A DNA stretch of 6,209 nt. Source: CAZMXI01 sp964570205 (GTDB lineage Bacteria; Planctomycetota; Phycisphaerae; Tepidisphaerales; Tepidisphaeraceae). Under the pieces are notes generated by a model that saw only the letters and a list, made by a program, of their open reading frames with translations, was not told the origin of the DNA and ran no database searches. Location of the stretch: contig CAZMXI010000231.1 of assembly GCA_964570205.1 (NCBI GenBank), positions 1 through 6,209 on the forward strand, read 5' to 3'. A program made the position numbers and the translations under genes. Positions 1 through 4,713 of the stretch are shown here, in pieces. The stretch's first letter is position 1. Each line of letters begins with the position of its first letter.

Positions 1-2
1 AA

Positions 3-530
3 AACGTATCGCAGCTGCCCGAGAGCATTCAGGACATCATCCGCAAGCGTCTGGGCAAGCGACAGATCGGCTTCGGGTCGGAGCAGCAGGACATGGAATC
101 GGCCGACGAGCGGGCGCACGTGCTGGCCGAGTGCCAGCCGGAAGACCTGATCGAGTTCGGCATGATCCCCGAGTTCGTCGGCCGGCTGCCGCTGCTGGCA
201 ACGCTCGATCCGCTGGATGAAGCCGTGTTAATGAACATCCTGACCCAGCCGAAGAACGCGGTGGTCAAGCAGTACCAGAAGTTCTTCCAACTGGAAGGCA
301 GCGAACTGGAATTCACGCCCGGCGCGCTGAAGGCGATCGCCCTGAAGGCCTTGAAACGCGACACCGGCGCCAGGGCTTTGCGAGCCGTGTGCGAGGAACT
401 GATGCTCAACGTGATGTACCAGCTCCCCGAGCAGCAACAGGGCGGCAAGTACGTCATCACCGAGGAGATCGTCGAGCGCAAGGCCGACCTCTTCGCAATC
501 AAGCCCGAACGACGCCGCGAGTCGGCGTAG
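3..530 (+). CDS. clpX: ATP-dependent Clp protease ATP-binding subunit ClpX, C-terminal part (5' end outside window)
   Basis: ClpX is the hexameric AAA+ unfoldase that recognises tagged proteins and threads them into the ClpP peptidase in the cytoplasm. About 175 C-terminal residues are present, reading in frame from position 3 to the TAG at 528-530; the N-terminal zinc-binding domain, Walker motifs and pore loops lie outside the window. Visible hallmarks in order are IGFG (start of the segment before the small domain), EDLIEFGMIPEFVGRLPLLA carrying the conserved arginine of the GRLP stretch (the arginine finger in E. coli ClpX), TQPKNAVVKQYQKFF, LEFTPGALKAIA, and the sensor-2 segment TGARALRAVCEELMLNVMYQ. 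The tail PERRRESA is short and basic. No frameshift or missing key residue is seen. The next gene is convergent, 82 bp away, with a strong hairpin between. Family assignment is very secure. Confidence 0.97.
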   Translation, partial: NVSQLPESIQDIIRKRLGKRQIGFGSEQQDMESADERAHVLAECQPEDLIEFGMIPEFVGRLPLLATLDPLDEAVLMNILTQPKNAVVKQYQKFFQLEGSELEFTPGALKAIALKALKRDTGARALRAVCEELMLNVMYQLPEQQQGGKYVITEEIVERKADLFAIKPERRRESA

Positions 531-559
531 GGACCGAGTCCACACGATGAATGAACGTC

Positions 560-585
560 GCGGGCGAGCCCGAAGGCTCGCCCGC
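560..585. terminator. Bidirectional hairpin terminator between clpX and the PEP-CTERM gene
   Basis: A perfect 11-bp inverted repeat has arms GCGGGCGAGCC (560-570) and GGCTCGCCCGC (575-585) around a 4-nt loop. Read on the minus strand the loop is TTCG closed by C and G, the extra-stable C(UUCG)G tetraloop, which favours the leftward gene as the main user. It lies 30 bp after the clpX stop and 27 bp beyond the leftward gene's stop, in a tail-to-tail gap. Neither side carries a long T-run (TTCGCTTCC on plus, GACGTTCATTC on minus). It may therefore be a weak intrinsic terminator or an mRNA 3'-end stabiliser. Confidence 0.7.
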
Positions 586-612
586 TTCGCTTCCACCTCC
601 TATGCCCGCTTA

Positions 613-1368
613 TCACGCGATGCGTCTCCTGCCCATCAACAGCAGAGCGCTCGCACCCACGAGCAACACCCCCGTTGGTTCAGGAACCAGCGTCGAAGCC
701 ACGGAATCCATCGCGGACTCGTGCTGCATCTCATCCAGGCCGTTGTTGAAGATGATCCAAGCCGGGTCCGACGTGAAGGTCTGACCATCGTGCGCCAGCG
801 TGAACTCCAGGGCGAAGGCGTAGATGCCTTGCGGGGGTTCGACGTAGCCAGGCATGCCCGCTACGTTCGCGGCGCCGGCCGAGGCGTAGAGGCTCGTGGT
901 CATGTGCTTGTGGACCACGCCGCCGGAGGTCACCGTCTGGACCAGGCCCCCCTCCTGCCAAGCGGTGTCGCCGGTGAGTGTGCGCTGGGTCAGGCCCAGC
1001 GTCAGGCCGATCACCGCATCGCCCGGCGAGCCAAACTCAATTGGGCCAGCGCCATCCCAGTAGCGCAGGCCGCTGGCGATGTTGAACCGCAGCACAGCGC
1101 CTTGCGCCAAACCGCCGATGCCGGCGCCCTGATTGATGCCGGGGTCGCCGGCGTTGAACGGATCGGCCGGGTCTTCGCCGAACTCGTAGCCGAATACGCG
1201 GATAGTCGGGGCGTAGCTGTTGCCGGAATGGTCATAGCCGCCGGTCAACAGACTGCCATCGACCAGGAACGGCGCGATGTCCATATGGCCGTGCTCCTGG
1301 GCGAGCGCGGCCGGGCCGGTGCAGATGCACGAGACGATGATCAGAGCAATCAGGTGTTTCACTCTCAT
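613..1368 (-). CDS. PEP-CTERM sorting domain protein, resembling the Zur-repressed all3515 family
   Basis: A 251-residue exported protein. Residues 1-23 form a signal peptide (basic MRVKH, hydrophobic core, likely cut after ALA before QEHGH). The C-terminus is a clear PEP-CTERM signal: VPEP at 228-231, a hydrophobic stretch at 233-246, then RRR at 247-249. Such proteins are normally processed by an exosortase and end up at the cell surface or in the extracellular matrix; no exosortase gene is in the window. The mature start has a His pair (EHGHMDI, H26 and H28), and VVHKHM lies mid-protein. The core (GEDPADPFNAGDPGI, LRFNIASGLRYWDG, SDPAWIIFNNGLDE at about 200-213) resembles, from memory, the all3515-type PEP-CTERM family repressed by the zinc regulator Zur in cyanobacteria; this was not checked by search. 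The start is fixed by AAGGAG six bases upstream. It is the last gene of a leftward unit, 45 bp after the prepilin gene, so probably co-transcribed. PEP-CTERM assignment is strong; the zinc link is inference. Confidence 0.85.
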   Translation of the reverse strand: MRVKHLIALIIVSCICTGPAALAQEHGHMDIAPFLVDGSLLTGGYDHSGNSYAPTIRVFGYEFGEDPADPFNAGDPGINQGAGIGGLAQGAVLRFNIASGLRYWDGAGPIEFGSPGDAVIGLTLGLTQRTLTGDTAWQEGGLVQTVTSGGVVHKHMTTSLYASAGAANVAGMPGYVEPPQGIYAFALEFTLAHDGQTFTSDPAWIIFNNGLDEMQHESAMDSVASTLVPEPTGVLLVGASALLLMGRRRIA

Positions 1369-1374
1369 GGGTAT

Positions 1375-1380
1375 CTCCTT
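1375..1380 (-). promoter_or_regulatory. Shine-Dalgarno AAGGAG of the PEP-CTERM gene
   Basis: The minus strand reads AAGGAG, then six bases (ATACCC), then ATG at 1368. It is one of the strongest ribosome sites in the window. It fixes the start and suggests that this gene is translated well even as the last gene of its unit. Confidence 0.8.
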
Positions 1381-1413
1381 CAGTCGAATCAGGTGTTGTC
1401 TTCACTCAGGGCG

Positions 1414-2112
1414 TCACTGGGCGACGGCCGGGTCGAACTTGTTGATCTCACGACTCTGGAAGGCATCGCGAAAGCGCAGCGTTTCGGCGTGGCCATCCAG
1501 GAAGCCGTAATTGGCGACCGCGCTCCAATCCCGCGGCGGGCCACCGTGCTGGTGGATCTCCAGGTGCTGGCCGGCCTTGGCGGGGATGTTGCCGACCCAA
1601 AGATCGACGTGAGGGTGGTCGGAGGCGGCAAAACTGCCGGTCTCGGCCATTTCCAGGAACTGGATTGTGGCCGAGGTGTGCCGAATCTGTGTGATCTTCA
1701 CATAGGGCCCGCCCCACGGGCACAGGTCGCGATCGAGGAACTCGTTGATGCCGTAACTGGTGCGGCGGTAGTGATCCCCGGTGACGGGCGTATCCCAGTG
1801 GGCGCTTTCGTCGGCCGGGCATCGCACCAGCAGCTTGTTAGAGTAGTACTGTTGCAGCGTGTTGAGCCAGGCCACTTCCTCATGGGCATGGGCACCGCCG
1901 TGGGAGAGGCCGGCCTGGATGAGGTAGCCGTGGTTGTCATTGGCGTACATCCAGTGCGCAAGCTGCAGGTTGCGCATGTTGCTCAGACACTTGGTTCGAT
2001 CGGCGGTCTGCCGGGCTTTGGTCAGCGCGGGCAGAAGGATGCTGATGAGCAGGGCGATGATGCCAATCACCACCAGCAGCTCGACCAGCGTAAAGCCGGG
2101 TCGTCTTTTCAT
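1414..2112 (-). CDS. Prepilin-type N-terminal cleavage/methylation domain protein, His-rich (DUF1559-like)
   Basis: A 232-residue type IV pilin-like protein. The leader MKRRPG is followed by FTLVELLVVIGIIALLISIL, the class III signal processed by a prepilin peptidase after Gly6 and methylated on Phe. The helix carries the conserved Glu at +5 and continues into LPALTKARQTADRTKCLSNM, the usual planctomycete form. The C-terminal part has NYGFLDGHAETLRF, like the closing DGH motif of DUF1559-type proteins, but the preceding His is farther away (16 residues) than the standard nine. About 14 of 232 residues are His, several clustered (SHGGAHAHEE, SDHPHVD, HLEIHQHGG), which suggests metal binding. 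I chose the ATG at 2112, which has AAGG six bases upstream; a GTG at 2139 would add MRGRRKRLN before it and spoil the short leader. The gene sits 147 bp after the DUF2946-like gene and 45 bp before the PEP-CTERM gene. It is probably not a major pilin but a surface-anchored protein using the prepilin route. Confidence 0.88.
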   Translation of the reverse strand: MKRRPGFTLVELLVVIGIIALLISILLPALTKARQTADRTKCLSNMRNLQLAHWMYANDNHGYLIQAGLSHGGAHAHEEVAWLNTLQQYYSNKLLVRCPADESAHWDTPVTGDHYRRTSYGINEFLDRDLCPWGGPYVKITQIRHTSATIQFLEMAETGSFAASDHPHVDLWVGNIPAKAGQHLEIHQHGGPPRDWSAVANYGFLDGHAETLRFRDAFQSREINKFDPAVAQ

Positions 2113-2259
2113 GTTCAGCCTTTTCCGCCGGCCGCGCACACGGCGAGGCCGAGGGTATCGGTTGGATTCGGGTCAGGCTCATGCCCGGCAGAGACGAGAC
2201 AGACGCTGAGCCCGGCGCGCAGCACCGGACGCGGCAGGATTGCCGGGTCACATGCGGAA
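2113..2259 (-). other. 147-bp spacer inside the leftward three-gene unit
   Basis: No gene is seen here. An AAGG for the prepilin start lies at 2119-2122 (minus strand). I found no convincing -35/-10 pair and no hairpin followed by a T-run, so read-through from the upstream gene is likely. The spacer is much longer than the 45-bp gap before the PEP-CTERM gene, and a weak internal promoter cannot be excluded. Confidence 0.4.
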
Positions 2260-2604
2260 TCAGGCTAAGGTTGGAGGGGCTCGGCCGAAGAAAGGAAGGG
2301 TCGGAGCTGAGGCTTCCAAGATGAACGGCTCGGGCCAAGCCTGCAGATCGAGCAGGTCGAGTTTCTGAAGTTCGGCACTGTACTGGGGCGGGGTGGAGAG
2401 CCCCTGCGCCAACATGCAGATAACGCAGCCCTCTTTGTGGGATGAAGCAGGCGCCGGATGGTCGTGGTGTTGATCGGGACAGGTTTGGGCGGAGACCTGC
2501 CCCGCCTGAGCACGCGCGCCATGATGGTGGGCCGGGACGATCAGCCCGAGCGCCATCTGCACCAGCAGAACCACCAGAAAGTGAACGGCGCGCCGTTGCC
2601 GCAT
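2260..2604 (-). CDS. Small His/Cys-rich membrane-anchored protein, DUF2946-like
   Basis: A 114-residue protein starting MRQRRAVHFLVVLLVQMALG, a basic start followed by one hydrophobic segment (about 7-25) that is either an uncleaved anchor or a signal peptide. Just after it come HHH (in PAHHHGARA), then TCPDQHHDHPAP and SSHKEGCVICMLAQG. The spaced Cys and His residues (H..EGCxxCxLA) and the ending PFFGRAPPTLA match the pattern I know from DUF2946 proteins, small envelope proteins often found beside copper or zinc uptake genes in Proteobacteria; the reaction is unknown. The frame is open upstream to 2703, but the extra N-terminal part (PRGPGRRPARTCHLPRR) looks non-coding and would bury the signal segment, so I chose the ATG at 2604. 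It has no clear Shine-Dalgarno, and a -10-like box ends only 8 bases upstream, so the message may be leaderless. It is the first gene of the leftward unit. Reality as a gene is likely; the family is moderately sure. Confidence 0.7.
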   Translation of the reverse strand: MRQRRAVHFLVVLLVQMALGLIVPAHHHGARAQAGQVSAQTCPDQHHDHPAPASSHKEGCVICMLAQGLSTPPQYSAELQKLDLLDLQAWPEPFILEASAPTLPFFGRAPPTLA

Positions 2605-2606
2605 GG

Positions 2607-2656
2607 TGGTACTGTATACCAGAGGGAGCCGCCGGGGCAAGTGGCACGTTCTTGCC
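2607..2656. promoter_or_regulatory. Two dyads over the leftward promoter, candidate repressor sites
   Basis: Dyad 1 is TGGTA-N5-TACCA at 2607-2621 and covers the -10 box and start codon. Dyad 2 is GGCAAG-N9-CTTGCC at 2636-2656 and overlaps the -35 box. Both have perfect arms of five and six bases. Neither matches a Fur or Zur consensus that I can recognise, so binding by a metal-responsive repressor is only a hypothesis suggested by the genes downstream. Confidence 0.3.
2613..2640 (-). promoter_or_regulatory. Candidate promoter for the leftward metal-linked unit
   Basis: Reading leftward, TTGCCC (2640-2635) and TATACA (2618-2613) are separated by 16 bases. The -10 match is good and the -35 match fair. 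Transcription would start around 2606, practically at the ATG at 2604, giving a leaderless or near-leaderless message. Two dyads overlap these boxes (see the separate entry). Confidence 0.45.
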
Positions 2657-2687
2657 GGGCGTCGGCCAGGCCCGCGCGGCGGGACTT

Positions 2688-2716
2688 TTGTCACGCGGGG
2701 CACGGCGGCCTAAACT
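2688..2716 (+). promoter_or_regulatory. Sigma-70-like promoter for the rightward VUT transporter fragment
   Basis: TTGTCA (2688-2693, five of six matches to TTGACA), a 17-base spacer, then TAAACT (2711-2716, four of six matches to TATAAT). Transcription would begin near 2723. GGAG at 2750-2753 then serves the ATG at 2765, 11 bases further on. The spacing is ideal. The promoter appears to have outlived its gene, which is truncated. Confidence 0.5.
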
Positions 2717-2764
2717 ACAGCAGTCCATTCGCCGCCGGCGACGGCATCTGGAGAACGGCATCCC

Positions 2765-2953
2765 ATGCTCCATTCTGATCGATTGACCATATTTCAGGCG
2801 CGCAAGGACTTTCTCTTGCTGGCGTTGGCGGCGTTCTTCCTGACCAACGCGGTGGTGGCCGAGGTGGTCGGAGGCAAGCTGATTCATGTGTGCTGGTTCA
2901 GCCTGAACTGGAGAACGAGTGCGGGTGCCTTACGCACTCGGATTATCGGATAG
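2765..2953 (+). pseudogene. Truncated VUT family / queuosine precursor transporter, N-terminal fragment
   Basis: The first ~42 residues, MLHSDRLTIFQARKDFLLLA then FFLTNAVVAEVVGGKLIHV, look like the start of a VUT (YhhQ-type) membrane transporter, which imports queuosine precursors in bacteria. The first transmembrane segment and the conserved NAVVAEVVGGKL pattern are present. After about position 2889 the reading (CWFSLNWRTSAGALRTRIIG) no longer resembles the family and ends at a stop at 2951-2953, giving 62 residues against the usual 200 or more. The following DNA encodes none of the remaining helices in any frame I could recognise, so this is a deletion or replacement rather than a simple frameshift. 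A good promoter and GGAG ribosome site remain upstream. The family call rests on a short stretch; a short unrelated membrane peptide is the alternative. Confidence 0.6.
2916..2940. repeat. Inverted repeat at the break point of the transporter gene
   Basis: CGAGTGCG (2916-2923) and CGCACTCG (2933-2940) form a perfect 8-bp stem with a 9-base loop. A second small dyad, GTTCAG-C-CTGAAC, lies just before it at 2897-2909. They sit immediately after the point where transporter homology stops. They could be a hairpin from the incoming DNA, a recombination relic, or chance in GC-rich sequence. Confidence 0.45.
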
Positions 2954-2977
2954 TTGCGTTTTCTGAGGCATGGGGGA

Positions 2978-3510
2978 ATGCTCGGAATGATCTTGCGGGA
3001 GTTCATGGGTGGGGGCGGGAGAAGGTCTCTGCCGCCCCCGGCGATCATTCGTCGCATACCCGGCCGGCTATCCCTGGCGAGTTGGACGCCTCCAGAGCTC
3101 GCTTCCGTTTCGCCGGTTGATGACATTATGCTGGCGCGATTGGGCGAGGCGGTGGGAGGGGATGTATCGGCGTATGATGCGCTGCTGCAGCGTTCGATCT
3201 GGCTGCGGGTTGACAAGGATCGGAAGCGGAGCTGATGGGGAGCCGGTTCGGCGGGCCGGCGATGGTGCCGGAGGGATTTGGATACGAAGCTTACCGCCAG
3301 CAAATAGAGCAGTCTGAACGTCGCGCTGCCGCGACGTGGACCTTTCTTCTTTCGATCACCAAGAATGACGTGCTGCGGCCGGTGGTGGGCGACTGCGGCG
3401 GATTGAGTTTCGTGATCCGCAAGTCCGACCTGGCGGAACGTCGGTTGCTGGCATCCTGCCAGAGAGTCTATTTGGGCTCTTCTTTCCCCGCTTCCTCTCG
3501 CGTGGGATAG
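2978..3510 (+). pseudogene. Probable DUF1963 (YwqG-like) protein, C-terminal half, frameshifted
   Basis: Two overlapping frames read as one family. The first (ATG at 2978, or TTG at 2954, to the TGA at 3233-3235) includes RLSLASWTPPELAS and DVSAYDALLQRS. The second (ATG at 3235-3237 to the stop at 3508-3510) includes SRFGGPAMVPEG, then AATWTFLLSITKND and VVGDCGGLSFVIRKSDLAER. The last stretch recalls the end of DUF1963/YwqG proteins, where a tryptophan, LLQI-D, GD-G-LYF-I and DL-R appear in that order; SRFGG recalls their HR-GG segment. The switch lies between 3211 and 3235, where TGATG joins the frames. It may be a frameshift in a decayed gene or, less likely, two coupled genes. The family is usually well over 200 residues, so the N-terminal part is missing. 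The 3' end overlaps the convergent cassette gene by 43 bp, so the native C-terminus may also be lost. Function in the family is unknown. Confidence 0.42.
3448..3462. terminator. Short hairpin just beyond the three-gene cassette
   Basis: CTGGCA-TCC-TGCCAG is a perfect 6-bp stem with a 3-base loop, starting five bases past the stop of the leftward third gene (3468). No T-run follows on either strand, so it is only a possible terminator or 3'-end structure. Confidence 0.25.
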
Positions 3511-3833
3511 TAATTGAGGGCCTTCGCTAAAGTCCTGAGCACACTACGCAGCAATCTGGTGGGAAGCTGAATCCTGCATGCCTCCATCACCATTTCTGGG
3601 GTAGATGTGTAGAACCGCATCATTACTACTTGAGGGTCTTCCCGGACAAGAGTGTGAACGGTATCCACCCAAATCGTCGGAAGCGCTGGGTTGTCGGACC
3701 TTGGCAGTTTCTCCGTATTTACGGCGATCGAACGATCAGGACGCGGTTCTGATCTTGGAACTCGTTCCAACGACGCTGATTGCCTTGTATCTTGAGGGGA
3801 CGCCAGACCCTTTGATTTCTTTGATCGTGCCAT
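3468..3833 (-). CDS. DUF3467-like hypothetical protein, third gene of the toxin-antitoxin cassette
   Basis: A 121-residue protein with two parts. Residues 1-48 are polar and basic (MARSKKSKGLASPQDTRQS and on), probably disordered. Residues 52-110 look folded: TIWVDTVHTLVREDPQVVMM, RFYTSTPEMVMEACRIQLP, then LLRSVLRTLAKALNYYP. This alternation of a strand pair and a final helix resembles DUF3467, a small family of unknown function, but I hold the match loosely. GAGG six bases before the ATG at 3833 supports the start, although that start lies 98 bp inside the antitoxin gene. A later start would avoid the overlap, but the only internal Met codons (70s) would delete half the folded part. The gene is leftward, last of three overlapping genes, and its lower GC content matches theirs. 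It has no signal peptide or membrane segment, so it is cytoplasmic. Possible roles are a chaperone or accessory of the module, which is inference only. Confidence 0.6.
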   Translation of the reverse strand: MARSKKSKGLASPQDTRQSASLERVPRSEPRPDRSIAVNTEKLPRSDNPALPTIWVDTVHTLVREDPQVVMMRFYTSTPEMVMEACRIQLPTRLLRSVLRTLAKALNYYPTREEAGKEEPK

Positions 3834-4155
3834 GACCGGCCTCGTTTGTAAGGTATGTTACCCCTGCGATTGAAGTCGTCGGCAGAGTCACCTCTCCGAG
3901 CTTTGCCCTGATGCCCAGCGCGAATAGGACATTTCCGGCCGACTCAAACGTGCAATTCGCATCGGCATGAATTAGCCGCGTAATATATGACTCCTTGACG
4001 CCTGCCGCTTCTGCCAACTGTCGCTGCGACCAGTCGCGACGGTGCATGCCTTCGACGATGAGTTCGGAAAGGTTAAGTCGCAGTTCGTATCCTGCGCTCT
4101 CTGGCTCGTCTAAGAAAGAGTCAACGATCCGCTGCAAATCTCGGATAGTTGCCAT
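3736..4155 (-). CDS. XRE-family helix-turn-helix antitoxin / transcriptional regulator
   Basis: A 139-residue DNA-binding protein. Residues 42-85 form a typical XRE (Cro/C1-type) domain: WSQRQLAEAAGVKESYITRL is helix 2, turn and recognition helix, followed by the usual closing helices (ESAGNVLFALGIRAKL). The N-terminal ~35 residues (MATIRDLQRIVDSFLDEPES) are helical and acidic. The C-terminal 50 residues have no clear domain and would be the toxin-binding part if this is an antitoxin. GGAGAAGG at 4166-4173 precedes the ATG at 4155. The gene overlaps the end of the upstream toxin gene by 35 bp, the toxin-first order typical of HigBA-like modules. Its own last 98 bp overlap the next gene. It probably represses its own operon through the palindrome before the toxin gene. 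XRE assignment is strong; the antitoxin role follows from context. Confidence 0.85.
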   Translation of the reverse strand: MATIRDLQRIVDSFLDEPESAGYELRLNLSELIVEGMHRRDWSQRQLAEAAGVKESYITRLIHADANCTFESAGNVLFALGIRAKLGEVTLPTTSIAGVTYLTNEAGHGTIKEIKGSGVPSRYKAISVVGTSSKIRTAS

Positions 4156-4531
4156 CGTTAGTCACCCTTCTCCAGTCTCCATTCCTCTTCACTGCTGCCA
4201 CGGCATCTATTGTAGCCCTCTCGGTACTACGCAGAGACTTCCCGTGTTTCGTCATTGTCTCAACGATAATGAATGACCTCTTATCGTCGGTTTCGTAAAA
4301 CCCTAACATTCGGAATAGATTGTCCCTTTCTCCAATTCTGTAGACGCCATCCCATTCGTGCCTCACCACCTCAGGCTCAAACTTGTGCAATCCTGGTACC
4401 GCCCTATGCTTGAGCTTGAGAAGTAGCTTCTTGGCATCCGGATGAGCAGAAATCGCATCGATGGCGGCCTGCGTGATCCACACGCGGGTGTACGATCCCG
4501 GCGAAGTTGGGAACTCATACACGTCTGGCAT
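4121..4531 (-). CDS. RelE/HigB-like toxin of a type II toxin-antitoxin module
   Basis: A 136-residue protein. The C-terminal half follows the RelE/HigB superfamily pattern: HEWDGVYRIGERDNLFRMLG at 58-77 (a strand pair with the arginines usual in ribosome-dependent mRNA interferases), RSFIIVETMTKHGKSL at 85-100, and ERATIDAVAAVKRNGDW at 104-120 (the closing helix with ER at its start). The N-terminal half (MPDVYEFPTSPGSYTRVWIT) differs from the shortest RelE proteins and lengthens it beyond the usual 90-120 residues. If active, it would cleave mRNA and stop growth unless bound by the XRE protein encoded next, whose start lies inside this gene. No Shine-Dalgarno is seen before the ATG at 4531, and a -10-like TATAAG ends 11 bases upstream, so translation may be leaderless. 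GC content is clearly lower than in the flanking genes (about 38% for the stretch 4261-4320). The superfamily is likely; the exact family is open. Confidence 0.75.
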   Translation of the reverse strand: MPDVYEFPTSPGSYTRVWITQAAIDAISAHPDAKKLLLKLKHRAVPGLHKFEPEVVRHEWDGVYRIGERDNLFRMLGFYETDDKRSFIIVETMTKHGKSLRSTERATIDAVAAVKRNGDWRRVTNDGNYPRFAADR

Positions 4532-4541
4532 GAGAACTTTA

Positions 4542-4558
4542 ACTTATAAGTGAATTCA
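4542..4558. promoter_or_regulatory. Promoter -10 and palindromic operator of the toxin-antitoxin cassette
   Basis: ACTTATAAGT (4542-4551) is a perfect 10-bp palindrome, followed at once by a second palindrome, TGAATTCA (4551-4558). On the minus strand the first contains TATAAG, a good -10 box, ending 11 bases before the toxin ATG. No good -35 box is seen at the right distance. A palindrome over the -10 box is a typical place for autoregulation by an XRE antitoxin; binding is inferred. Confidence 0.5.
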
Positions 4559-4713
4559 AATCAACCTAGAAATCTCCCTGCAGATTCTGCCCCATTCCGC
4601 GAGAAAAGCAATGCGGCCGACAAGTACCTGCCCGGCCAAGCACTACTAACCGCCGCCCCCACAAATTCACTTCTTGGAGGTCCGCCGGATCGCAGAGAGT
4701 TGCTCGCGCTATG
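4559..4713. other. Gap between the cassette promoter and lpd, no gene seen
   Basis: No reading frame of recognisable family was found on either strand. This short stretch is the likely right edge of the lower-GC cassette; composition returns to GC-rich toward lpd. No tRNA or obvious direct repeat marking an insertion site was seen. Confidence 0.4.

Noticed and set aside
29..616. A 195-codon minus-strand open frame opposite clpX
   Set aside because: It is a shadow of the clearly conserved clpX frame, with Ser/Arg-rich sequence and no family resemblance.
547..2268. A 573-codon open frame on the plus strand opposite the PEP-CTERM and prepilin genes
   Set aside because: It lies antisense to two genes with clear signal, sorting and prepilin motifs, has no recognisable domain, and is explained by high-GC codon bias leaving few stops in the opposite strand.
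1937..2887. A 316-codon minus-strand frame overlapping the DUF2946-like and prepilin genes
   Set aside because: It is another frame of the same strand with Arg/Pro/Ser-rich sequence; the overlapped genes carry the recognisable motifs.
2897..2909. GTTCAG-C-CTGAAC dyad considered as a LexA-type operator
   Set aside because: It matches neither the Gram-positive GAAC-N4-GTTC type nor the alphaproteobacterial direct repeat, and no promoter or gene start lies at a fitting place.
2884..3303. A 139-codon minus-strand frame opposite the DUF1963-like region
   Set aside because: It shows no domain, has Ser/Arg/Pro-rich composition, and the plus-strand reading gives better family resemblance.
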